Of a stretch of DNA of 57,109 bases, positions 16,436 through 23,709 are shown piece after piece. Position 1 is the first letter of the stretch. Every line of letters begins with the position of its first letter. This stretch comes from Actinomycetota bacterium (GTDB taxonomy: Bacteria; Actinomycetota; Thermoleophilia; Gaiellales; Gaiellaceae): contig VAXG01000039.1 in NCBI GenBank assembly GCA_005883355.1, positions 1 through 57,109 of the forward strand, written 5' to 3'. The notes below the pieces were generated by a model that was not told the DNA's origin, did not search any database, and saw only the letters and a program-made list of their open reading frames with translations. The translations under genes were made by a program, and so were the position numbers.

Positions 16436-16442
16436 AGCGATG

Positions 16443-18032
16443 CTAACGCACCGCTACCGCCAGGCAGGTGGCCCATACGGCCACGACGAGGGAGACAGCA
16501 GCCACTCCCGGCGCCAGGAGCACCGCTGCAGCGAGGAACCCGGCCCCGAGTCCGGCGATCGCCCAGGGGCCTCGCGTCCGCGCCAGGGGGAGCAGAACCG
16601 CCACGGCCGCCAGGACGACTGTCTCCACGGCGAGAGCAGGCCTCGAGAGCAGCGCCCCCCAGAGGGCGGACAGGACCGTGAACGGGTCGCCGCTCGCGCC
16701 GATTCCCAGGTGCGGTGCTGAGGCGCCGTCGAAGGGCAGCGGCGACCCTCTAAGCCCGGCGACGACACCGGCGGTGAGCACCGCCGCCGTAGCTTGGACC
16801 GCCCTGCGCGCTGGGGAGCGTACGGACAGCGCGACCAGCGGGAAGAGACCGAGGCCTGCGATCGGGGCCAGGAGTGCCCCGAGCGAGAAGAGAAGCCCGC
16901 GGTCCGGCTCACGCCACATGCCGGCCAGGAGCCCGAGCGCGATCGCGACGTAGAGGACGGCCGCACCGAGGGCGATGTTGCCGAGCGGCAAGACCGGCAC
17001 CGCCAGCGCGAACGCGAGACCGAGGCGGACATCGACGATCGAGCCGGCCGCGGCGAGCGCAGCGAGGCCGAACGGCCAGCCGGCCGGGAAGAACGGGATC
17101 GCCCAGGAAGTCCACCCGGCCACCGCCGCCGCGAGCGCTGCGGGGACGATCCGCGGCACGACCGCCGGAACGGCCAGGGTCTGACCCCCGCTCTTACGGC
17201 CACGCCGCTTGCGCCCGGTAAGCCGAAGTGTTCCTGCCAGGTCGGCCGCGCCGGGCCGCCGCGCGGGGTCGAGATGCAGGGCACGGTTGACGGCGGCGAG
17301 CAGCGGCTTCGGCAGGTCGGGGCGCACCGTCTCCAGACGCGGAGCTCCCGCCTCGATCGCACGGGCCGTCTCGAGGAGAGAGCTGCGCCAGAACGGGTGA
17401 CGTCCCGCGAGCGCCTCCCACAACATCAAGCCCACTGCCCACACGTCGGCCGCCTCGGTCGTCAACGCGCCGGCCAGGCGCTCCGGGGCGATGTAGGCGA
17501 GCGTGCCGGGGACGTCGCCCTGCGCGGTCAGGGTCTCGGCCTGCTGGATCTGGGCCAGGCCGAAATCGAGCACGCGCACCGACACGCCTCTGCCCTCAGC
17601 GAGCAGGACGTTCGCCGGCTTGACGTCGCGGTGAACGATCCCGCGCGCGTGCGCGTGCGCGAGTGCCTCGAGCACCTGGGCGCACGCTTCGATTGCGGAG
17701 CCGTCGTTAAGCTCGCCGCTGCGGAGCGCCTCGCGAAAAGTCCGACCAGGCACGTACTCGTACGCGATGTAGACGTGCTGTGAATCACGACCGAATCCAT
17801 AGGCGCGCTGACAGGAGGGATGGCGCAGACGGGCGGCGGCCTCGGCCTCCCGCTCGGCACGGGATGCCGCCTTCCCCTCGCGGGGCACGATCTTGAGCGC
17901 GACGTCGAGCCCGTTCTGCTCGTCCCGGGCAAGCCAGACCGAGCCGGAACCTCCGCTCCCGAGCGGCCGAAGCGGGCGGTAACGTCCGAGGACGAGCTCG
18001 CTCTGGACAAGGGCTGGGGCAGCGTTGGACAC
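16443..18032 (-). CDS. Ser/Thr kinase with polytopic membrane C-terminus
   Basis: The 529-aa protein starts with a kinase domain (about residues 15-275): LGSGGSGSVWLARD, VALKIV, HRDVKPANVLL, DFGLAQ, APERLAG and DVWAVGLMLWE. The catalytic Lys, Asp and metal-binding residues are all present. A basic linker (RKRRGRKS) leads to a long hydrophobic region (about 290-529) with some nine or ten predicted membrane helices and no large extracellular domain. It heads the fhaA-fhaB-pstP-rodA-pbpA-pknB-ddl operon and may stand in for PknA. The membrane half resembles no transporter I know. It could sense membrane state or a lipid-linked precursor, but this is inference. Confidence 0.85.
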   Translation of the reverse strand: MSNAAPALVQSELVLGRYRPLRPLGSGGSGSVWLARDEQNGLDVALKIVPREGKAASRAEREAEAAARLRHPSCQRAYGFGRDSQHVYIAYEYVPGRTFREALRSGELNDGSAIEACAQVLEALAHAHARGIVHRDVKPANVLLAEGRGVSVRVLDFGLAQIQQAETLTAQGDVPGTLAYIAPERLAGALTTEAADVWAVGLMLWEALAGRHPFWRSSLLETARAIEAGAPRLETVRPDLPKPLLAAVNRALHLDPARRPGAADLAGTLRLTGRKRRGRKSGGQTLAVPAVVPRIVPAALAAAVAGWTSWAIPFFPAGWPFGLAALAAAGSIVDVRLGLAFALAVPVLPLGNIALGAAVLYVAIALGLLAGMWREPDRGLLFSLGALLAPIAGLGLFPLVALSVRSPARRAVQATAAVLTAGVVAGLRGSPLPFDGASAPHLGIGASGDPFTVLSALWGALLSRPALAVETVVLAAVAVLLPLARTRGPWAIAGLGAGFLAAAVLLAPGVAAVSLVVAVWATCLAVAVR

Positions 18033-18103
18033 CGGCTCTCCGGGGTTGGCGAGGACGCGAACAACTCCTTCACCCGTCGAGATCGGGCGAGGTACGGGTT
18101 AGA

Positions 18104-19306
18104 GTGAACGCCCCTTCGGCTGGGACTCGCCCGGCCGCCCCCCGAGCCATGACCGAGCGCGACTCAGACATCGAATTCGACTTCTTCGACGAGCCCGAGA
18201 CCGAAGAGGCGTCCGAGCGGGTGCGAACCCCGCGGCGGCCACCGCCGCGAGGGCCGCGCCGCCCTGTCCGCCCCCCGCAGGGCCTGATCCCGATGCTCCG
18301 TTTGGCCGGGCTGATCGCCTTTGTCATTCTCGCCGTCGTCCTGCTTGTCGTCGGGATACGGGGCTGTGCGTCCAGCGGGAAGCACGCGAAGTACCAGGGG
18401 TACATCCAGAACGTTCGCGCCATCGCGAGACGCTCCGATCAGATTGGGAAGGATCTCAACGCGGCGCTGAGCGCGACGGGAATCAAGGAAGCCGATCTCG
18501 AGGCAAAGATCAACAGTCTCGCCGCACAAGAGCAGCAGGAAGTCGCCCAGGCCGTCCAGCTCGGACCGCCCGGGCCGCTCCGCGTCGAGCACGACCACTT
18601 GATCGAGGTCTTGAAGCTGCGCGCAAGCGGCCTCAGCAGGCTCGCCGATGCTTTCAATCATACGGCGACCGCACGCAGTGCGACGACTTCCGGGCGGCTC
18701 ATCGCCGACCAGGCTCGTCTCCTGGTCGCGAGCGACGTCAACTGGGACTTCTACTTCAAGGAGCCGACCCAACTCGAGCTGCAGCGCCAGGGCATCAGCG
18801 ACATCGGCGGTGTCCCCGACTCCAGCATCATCCCGAACCCCGATCTCGCGAGCACCCTCGCGATGACGCAGGTCTGGCGGCGGGTCCACGGAGCGGCGAC
18901 TGGCGGGTCCTCGGTTACTGGAAACCACGGCAGCGCCCTCGTCTCCGTCACGGCGCTTCCCGATGGGAAGAAGCTCAGTGCGAGCGGTGCGGCGAGCGAC
19001 AACCAGATCACGGCGTCGACGGACCTGGCGTTCAGAGTCGTCGTGTCCGACTCGGGTGACTTCCAGGAGTTCAACGTCGGCGTGACCTTAACCATCCAGA
19101 AGTCCCCGAAGCCGATCGTGCTGCGAAAGAAGATCGACGTCATCAACGCCGGCGAGTCGAAGACGGTGACGTTCACGAACATCGACATCAACGGGCTGTT
19201 CGGGCTGCCGACGACGGTCAAGGTCGCCGTCGAACCAGTGCCAGGCGAGAAGACGACGTCGAACAACTCGGCCGACTACAAGGTCATCTTCTCCCTCGGA
19301 GGTTAG
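18104..19306 (+). CDS. Membrane-anchored protein with extracellular Ig-like C-terminus
   Basis: The 400-aa protein has an acidic, proline/arginine-rich cytoplasmic N-terminus (about 1-62), one membrane helix (about 64-86, ending GCASS) and a large external part. Residues 95-190 look helical and possibly coiled. The last ~120 residues (LAFRVVVSDSGDFQEFNV to DYKVIF) resemble a CARDB-like beta-sandwich. No specific function is recognised. GTG 18104 lies 71 nt from the divergent kinase start; an internal ATG at 18149 is an alternative. The acidic cytoplasmic tail next to a kinase/FHA operon suggests, without proof, a phosphorylation substrate. Confidence 0.78.
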   Translation: MNAPSAGTRPAAPRAMTERDSDIEFDFFDEPETEEASERVRTPRRPPPRGPRRPVRPPQGLIPMLRLAGLIAFVILAVVLLVVGIRGCASSGKHAKYQGYIQNVRAIARRSDQIGKDLNAALSATGIKEADLEAKINSLAAQEQQEVAQAVQLGPPGPLRVEHDHLIEVLKLRASGLSRLADAFNHTATARSATTSGRLIADQARLLVASDVNWDFYFKEPTQLELQRQGISDIGGVPDSSIIPNPDLASTLAMTQVWRRVHGAATGGSSVTGNHGSALVSVTALPDGKKLSASGAASDNQITASTDLAFRVVVSDSGDFQEFNVGVTLTIQKSPKPIVLRKKIDVINAGESKTVTFTNIDINGLFGLPTTVKVAVEPVPGEKTTSNNSADYKVIFSLGG

Positions 19307-19476
19307 TTGTGCCCCTACCGGCAATACATGCCGGCCTCTGGCCCGCGATCACACAGCGCCAGACTCCACCCTCGCCCTTAGCAAGGCTGTCCAGCCTTGC
19401 TGCGGTTGAGTGCGGCCTCTGGCTTGGTGCTCGCGACCCAGAGACTCGGCGGCATTACCGGCAGGGGCACTAGTGT
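19304..19476 (+). repeat. Family B long imperfect palindrome (MITE-like)
   Basis: Terminal inverted repeats 19309-19325 and 19454-19470 match at 15 of 17 positions. Pairing continues inward with bulges, for example CGCGATCACACAGCGCCAGA on the left against a similar arm on the right, up to an apex with the perfect hairpin AGCAAGGCT-gtcc-AGCCTTGCT near 19380-19401. The ~160-nt unit fills the whole gap between the upstream stop TAG (19304-19306) and the DUF4446 GTG (19473). TAGT occurs at both borders (19304-19307 and 19471-19474), as expected for a 4-bp target duplication. No transposase is encoded. Confidence 0.75.
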
Positions 19477-19949
19477 CTATCTCGACCGCGGAGTGGATCG
19501 CGATCGGGGCCGGCGCCGCTGCGTTCATCGCGCTCCTCGTGGCCGGGCTCGCCTGGTGGAAACTCCGCGCTGTTCGCGCATCCCAACTCGTCTTGCTTGG
19601 TGGCGGAAAGCAGGATCTGGTCGACTTCGCCGTCTCCCTCCAGGGCCGGATCGACGACTTGCATCGAGCCGTCGACGAGATCGCGGCCGGCCTTTCCCGG
19701 GTCGATCGCCGGGTCGACACCACGGTCTCCAAGACCTCGCTCGTACGCTACGACGCCTACGCGGGCGCGGGCGGCCAGCAATCGGCCTCGATCGCTCTGC
19801 TCGATGCCGGCCGCAGCGGCGTCATCCTGACGGCGATCCAGGGCCGCGATTACGCCAGGATCTACGTCAAGGAACTCGACCACGGCCGCCCGTCCGTCGC
19901 CCTCTCTCCCGAGGAGGAGGCGGCGGTCGAACGGGCTATGGCCGGGTAG
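19473..19949 (+). CDS. DUF4446 family protein
   Basis: The 158-aa protein begins at GTG 19473 with a membrane helix (about residues 6-27), then a short coiled-coil region (DLVDFAVSLQGRIDDLHRAV) and the DUF4446 core: VRYDAYAGAGGQQSASIALLD, VILTAIQGRDYARIYVKEL and LSPEEEAAVERA at the end. The family's function is unknown. An upstream extension of the frame would run into the palindromic element and was rejected. It precedes an HNH nuclease gene by 31 nt on the same strand. Confidence 0.82.
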   Translation: MSISTAEWIAIGAGAAAFIALLVAGLAWWKLRAVRASQLVLLGGGKQDLVDFAVSLQGRIDDLHRAVDEIAAGLSRVDRRVDTTVSKTSLVRYDAYAGAGGQQSASIALLDAGRSGVILTAIQGRDYARIYVKELDHGRPSVALSPEEEAAVERAMAG

Positions 19950-19980
19950 GAATCGGTCGCTCAGCTACATTTCGGCCCAG

Positions 19981-20508
19981 ATGCAGCAGGTTCTGGTCTT
20001 GAACGCAAGTTACGAGCCGCTGAATGTCACGACCGTGCGGCGTGCCCACGTGCTCGTGTACAAGGGAAAGGCCGAGGTGATCGAAGAGCTCGACCAGCCG
20101 TTGCATTCCGCGACCGACACGTACCCCTGGCCGCACGTCATCAGGCTCGTCGCGTACGTGCGCGTCCCACGCGCCGTTCAGCGGAAGATCTCGCGGCGTG
20201 CCCTCTTCGCGCGAGACGGCTGGCGCTGTGTCTATTGCGGGACGACGGCCGGTCGCCTGACCCTCGACCACGTGATCCCCAGATCGCGCGGCGGCGAATC
20301 GATCTGGGAGAACGTCGTCACCGCGTGCGCTCCGTGCAACCACCACAAGGGCAACCGCACGTTGGAGGAGGCACGCATGGAGCTCGTCCATCCGCCGAAG
20401 GCTCCCGCGCCGGTCCTGTTCATCCGACTCGCCGCACCGAGGATCCCGAACGGCTGGCAGCCGTACCTCGCCCATTTCGGCGGCGGGACCGCCACGTCCA
20501 CGGCGTAG
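19981..20508 (+). CDS. HNH endonuclease
   Basis: The 175-aa protein has an N-terminal domain starting VLVLNASYEPLNV, common to a widespread bacterial HNH family. The HNH core follows: CVYCG, LTLDHVIPRSRGG, ENVVTACAPCNHHKGNRT (about residues 81-124). Two CxxC pairs hold zinc and the DH...N...H residues form the catalytic site. There is no adjacent mobile element, methylase or toxin partner, so a housekeeping DNA-repair or processing role is more likely than defence. Its biological substrate is not established. Confidence 0.85.
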   Translation: MQQVLVLNASYEPLNVTTVRRAHVLVYKGKAEVIEELDQPLHSATDTYPWPHVIRLVAYVRVPRAVQRKISRRALFARDGWRCVYCGTTAGRLTLDHVIPRSRGGESIWENVVTACAPCNHHKGNRTLEEARMELVHPPKAPAPVLFIRLAAPRIPNGWQPYLAHFGGGTATSTA

Positions 20509-20512
20509 CTCT

Positions 20513-21208
20513 CTAGTCTCGCTCGACCGGTAGGTCGAGCTGTTCCCACTCGCTCCACGAGCCTGGATAAAGCTTGCCGTCTCGGCCGACGAGGTGCAGC
20601 CGGTGCAACAGGACCGCCGCGGTCACGCCTGAACCGCAGTAGGCGACGAGCTCGCCCTCCGGGAGCTCGGGCGGCGACTCGTTCCACGGCGCGTTGAGTG
20701 CACCTGGGATCCGGCCGGGCACCTTGTCGATCGGATTGGCCTCGCCGCGCCAGCGGGACGCGAGGCGTGCGTCTACGACCACCAGGTCGTTCCGGCGGCG
20801 GTCGAGCTCGGCGGCCTCGATCGTGTCGTCGTCGCGCAGACGCAGAGTCAGCTCCGCAGGCTCGACGTCTTCCACGCCTGCGCTGAGCGGTCCGTGCCAC
20901 GACGCGAAGTCCATCACCGCGCACCGGTCATGGCCGAAATGACGCAGCAGCCACCAGAGCCGCTCCGCCCCTCCCATGTTCCCGTACGCAATCACGAACA
21001 CCTCGTCGCCGATACCTGCTCGCGCCGCGGCGCGAGCGAACTGTTCTGGATCGGGCAGTGGGTGTCTGCCGCGCGGGCCAGGGGGTGACGACAGATCGGT
21101 GTCGACGTCGAGGAAGCTCGCTCCCGGGATGTGACCGTCGAGATAGAGCTCGCGACCGCGCTCGGGTTTCCCGAGCTCCCAGCGGCAGTCGACGAACTGG
21201 TACTCCAT
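20513..21208 (-). CDS. sseA: Rhodanese-type sulfurtransferase
   Basis: The 231-aa protein resembles tandem-rhodanese thiosulfate/3-mercaptopyruvate sulfurtransferases. The first half (residues 1-110) is the inactive domain. The second half carries the catalytic loop CGSGVTA (about residue 187), which takes up sulfane sulfur as a persulfide. It is somewhat shorter than the usual ~280 aa. It converges with the HNH gene, with 4 nt between stops. The symbol is by family resemblance, so confidence is in the family rather than the donor. Confidence 0.82.
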   Translation of the reverse strand: MEYQFVDCRWELGKPERGRELYLDGHIPGASFLDVDTDLSSPPGPRGRHPLPDPEQFARAAARAGIGDEVFVIAYGNMGGAERLWWLLRHFGHDRCAVMDFASWHGPLSAGVEDVEPAELTLRLRDDDTIEAAELDRRRNDLVVVDARLASRWRGEANPIDKVPGRIPGALNAPWNESPPELPEGELVAYCGSGVTAAVLLHRLHLVGRDGKLYPGSWSEWEQLDLPVERD

Positions 21209-21276
21209 CTCGCCCCATCTTTACCCGGAAGCTCGAGGGCGACGCTGACGTTGCGGCGCCCTCGAAGGAGCGTGCG

Positions 21277-22686
21277 CTAGCCGGGCGCCGGCTCGGGCGC
21301 GGCGCTTGGCACGGCAGGAGCAGGCGCCGGGTGCGCCTGCCCGTGGGAGAGGCCGAGATGCCCGTGCGATTCCGTGCCGTAGCCGCCGGGGACCGGGATG
21401 TAGAACTCGGGATAGCCCCACATGCCGTGTTCCGAGACGTCGAGACCGGCGGTCTCCGTCTCCGGCTCGACACGGATTCCCCACAGTCGCTTCATCACCC
21501 AGAGCGATCCGAACGACGCGGAGAACGTGAACCCGCCGACAGCGACGAGGCCGAGCGCCTGGACGCCGAGCTGATGGAACGAGCCCGTGTAGACGAGCCC
21601 GCCCGTGCCGGTGGCGAGATTCGAAGCAAGTGCCGGTACCGCGAACAGACCGGTTGCGAGCGTTCCCCACACACCCGACATCCCGTGCACCGCGACTGCA
21701 CCGATCGGGTCGTCGATGCCGATCCGTTCGACGAAGAGGACACCTGCGACCGCGATCCATCCGGACACGAGCCCGATCACGATTGCGGCCCACGGTGCGA
21801 CGAATCCCGAGGCAGCCGTGATCGCGACCAACGCAGCAAGGACGCCGTTCAGCATCATCGAGATGTCGGGCTTGCGCAGGATCCACCAGGCGCTCGCGAG
21901 GCCGCCGACCGCGCCGGCCGCAGCCGCGATGTTCGTCGTCAGCGCGACGTAGCCGAAGTACCCGATGCGATCGCCGGTGACGACGCCGAGCGTCGAGCCG
22001 GGATTGAATCCGAACCAACCGAACCAGAGGATGATCGTCCCGAGCACGGCATACGGCATGTTGTGTCCCGGGATCGGGTTCGCGCGTCCGTCACGGCCGA
22101 ACTTCCCGATCCGGGGGCCGAGCAGCAACGCACCTGCGAGCGCGGCGAGCGCCCCCTGGTAGTGCACGACTGTGGAGCCGGCGAAGTCCTGCATGCCTTT
22201 GCCGAACAGCCATCCGCTCGCGTGCCAGATCCAGTGCGACGTGACCGAGTAGATGAGCGTGAAGACGACGCCGAAGGCCGGATAGACCCAGAGCTTCGCC
22301 CGCTCGGCCATCGCACCCCACACGATTGCGAGCGAAACGCCGGCGAAGACGACCTCGAAGAGGTAGCCGCTGGCGGTGGGAATGCCGGCGAAGAACGAAT
22401 ACGGGGCCTTCCCGATCGCGAGCAGCTCATTGCTGGAGGGGAAGAAGCCACTGGTCCCGACGATCGCGTTGCCGTCGCCGAAGGCGATCCCGAAGCCGAC
22501 CGCCCAGTAGACGATCGAGCAGACGGCGAAGATGAGCACGTTCTTGCCGGCGATGTGCGCCGCGTTCTTCATCCGCGTCAGCCCAGCTTCGAGGAAGGCG
22601 AAGCCCGCCTGCATGAACATCACGAGAATCGCCGCGATGACGACCCAGATCGTGTTCGCTGCAATCAGCAGATCCTTGTTACCCAT
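21277..22686 (-). CDS. amt: Ammonium transporter
   Basis: The 469-aa AmtB/Rh-fold channel has about eleven membrane helices. It starts with a short N-terminus, MGNKDLLIAANTIW, then FMQAGFAFLEAGLTR, the pore-associated DFAGSTVVHYQGA (twin-His site first His) and later VAVHGMSGVWGT (second His). It moves ammonium into the cell and is shut by GlnK when nitrogen is plentiful. The C-terminus is rich in His, Pro and Ala. ATG 22686 directly abuts the glnK stop, the standard glnK-amt pair. Confidence 0.95.
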   Translation of the reverse strand: MGNKDLLIAANTIWVVIAAILVMFMQAGFAFLEAGLTRMKNAAHIAGKNVLIFAVCSIVYWAVGFGIAFGDGNAIVGTSGFFPSSNELLAIGKAPYSFFAGIPTASGYLFEVVFAGVSLAIVWGAMAERAKLWVYPAFGVVFTLIYSVTSHWIWHASGWLFGKGMQDFAGSTVVHYQGALAALAGALLLGPRIGKFGRDGRANPIPGHNMPYAVLGTIILWFGWFGFNPGSTLGVVTGDRIGYFGYVALTTNIAAAAGAVGGLASAWWILRKPDISMMLNGVLAALVAITAASGFVAPWAAIVIGLVSGWIAVAGVLFVERIGIDDPIGAVAVHGMSGVWGTLATGLFAVPALASNLATGTGGLVYTGSFHQLGVQALGLVAVGGFTFSASFGSLWVMKRLWGIRVEPETETAGLDVSEHGMWGYPEFYIPVPGGYGTESHGHLGLSHGQAHPAPAPAVPSAAPEPAPG

Positions 22687-23037
22687 CTATGCTTCCACCT
22701 CCTTCTCGAGCTTCGCGCCCGTTCGGTTGTGCGTGACGTTCTCGATCGCCGACGTCCAGACGAGGCCGTCGCCGGATTCGTTGCCGCTGCGCGCCGAGTC
22801 GACGATCGCCTCGACGACCGCGTCGGCCAGCTCGTCTTCGACGATGAACATGAGGTGCGCCTTCGGGAGAAACCGCGACTCGAAGATGCGACCGCGGTAT
22901 TCGTGAGTGACGCCACGCTGGCGCCCGTGGCCGATCGCCTCGATCACCGTGACGCCGATGTGACCGGTTGCATGCTCGACCGCGTCGATCACGGTCTCCA
23001 CGCGCTCGCGGATCACGACTGCTTCAACTTTCGTCAT
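22687..23037 (-). CDS. glnK: PII nitrogen regulatory protein
   Basis: The 116-aa PII protein has a T-loop region GHGRQRGVTHEYRGR with the tyrosine that is a modification site in the family. Its N-terminus (MTKVEAVVIRERVETVIDAV) and C-terminus (GLVWTSAIENVTHNRTGAK) diverge from classical GlnB. PII binds ATP/ADP and 2-oxoglutarate and gates Amt, encoded next. The ATG lies in an ATGA whose TGA closes a duplicated tail of the upstream acetyltransferase gene, suggesting the two genes once overlapped directly. Confidence 0.92.
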   Translation of the reverse strand: MTKVEAVVIRERVETVIDAVEHATGHIGVTVIEAIGHGRQRGVTHEYRGRIFESRFLPKAHLMFIVEDELADAVVEAIVDSARSGNESGDGLVWTSAIENVTHNRTGAKLEKEVEA

Positions 23038-23207
23038 GAGATCACCTCGCTTCTGCGCTCGAGGAACACTGTGTCTCGCCGGCGCGTAGCGCCTGTCCGC
23101 GAAGCGGACCAGTGGAGGGGTCCGGGGGAACCGGGAGGTGCCCCCGGCGGATACAGCGCGTCACGAGATCACCCGGCTTCGCCGCTCGAGGAACACCGTG
23201 TCTCGCC
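23032..23207 (-). repeat. Family C palindromic insert flanked by duplicated GNAT 3' end
   Basis: A 49-nt direct repeat, 43 of 49 identical, lies at 23032-23080 and 23159-23207. The second copy is the live 3' end of the acetyltransferase gene. The first is a detached tail still reading DTVFLERRSEVIS and a stop that overlaps the glnK ATG. The 78 nt between them (23081-23158) form hairpins: GGCGC/GCGCC, GTCCGC/GCGGAC and CCGGGGG/CCCCCGG. The layout suggests an old insertion that regenerated the end of the upstream gene, or a duplication followed by insertion. Confidence 0.8.
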
Positions 23208-23697
23208 AGATCCCGTCGCGCTTCGCTACACGCTCACGCGTTCCGACGACGCGGAAACCGCAGCGCTCGTGGAGTACGAGGGAGGCATGGTTCTCCGGGA
23301 AGATCGAGGTCTGGATCGTCCAGATCCCCGTCGCCTCTGCTCCGGCGATCAGCTCGTCCAGCAAGCTGCGACCGATGCCGAGACCGCGCGCCTCACGCCC
23401 GACGTAGATGCTGTCCTCGACGACGCCGAGGTAGCAACGGCGCGTCGAAGCGGGCGACAGCGCGGCCCACCCCACCACCTCGCCGAGCAGCTCGGCGACG
23501 AGCCGGTGGCCCCACAGGTGTGCCGCATCCCAGACCTCCCAGGAGGGAACCTCCGTCTGGAACGTCGCGAGGCCGTCGCGCATCCCGTCCCAGTAGATCT
23601 CCGCGACCGCCGGCCAGTCGTCCGGCTCGAGGTGCCGGAGCTCGACGGACGGCGGATCTGCAAGCGTGTCGTTTGGCCGTACGCCGAGCTCCAACAC
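23161..23697 (-). CDS. GNAT acetyltransferase, phosphinothricin acetyltransferase-like
   Basis: The 178-aa protein has the GNAT fold with the acetyl-CoA loop REARGLGIGRSLLDEL (about residues 101-116), the preceding strand DSIYVG, and NHASLVLHERCGF. FQTEVPSWEVW and the overall order resemble the phosphinothricin/methionine-sulfoximine acetyltransferase group, which N-acetylates glutamine-synthetase inhibitors. The gene sits between glnA and glnK, so protection of GlnA is an attractive idea, though the same fold acetylates many amines. GTG 23697 has a very good Shine-Dalgarno (AAAGGAGG) and lies 12 nt after glnA. Confidence 0.8.
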   Translation of the reverse strand: MLELGVRPNDTLADPPSVELRHLEPDDWPAVAEIYWDGMRDGLATFQTEVPSWEVWDAAHLWGHRLVAELLGEVVGWAALSPASTRRCYLGVVEDSIYVGREARGLGIGRSLLDELIAGAEATGIWTIQTSIFPENHASLVLHERCGFRVVGTRERVAKRDGIWRDTVFLERRSRVIS

Positions 23698-23709
23698 GTT
23701 CGCCTCCTT

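Noticed and set aside
19981-20508. HNH nuclease as part of a defence island or homing element
   Set aside because: No partner methylase, toxin, integrase or intron is nearby; such HNH genes are widespread next to DUF4446-type housekeeping genes.
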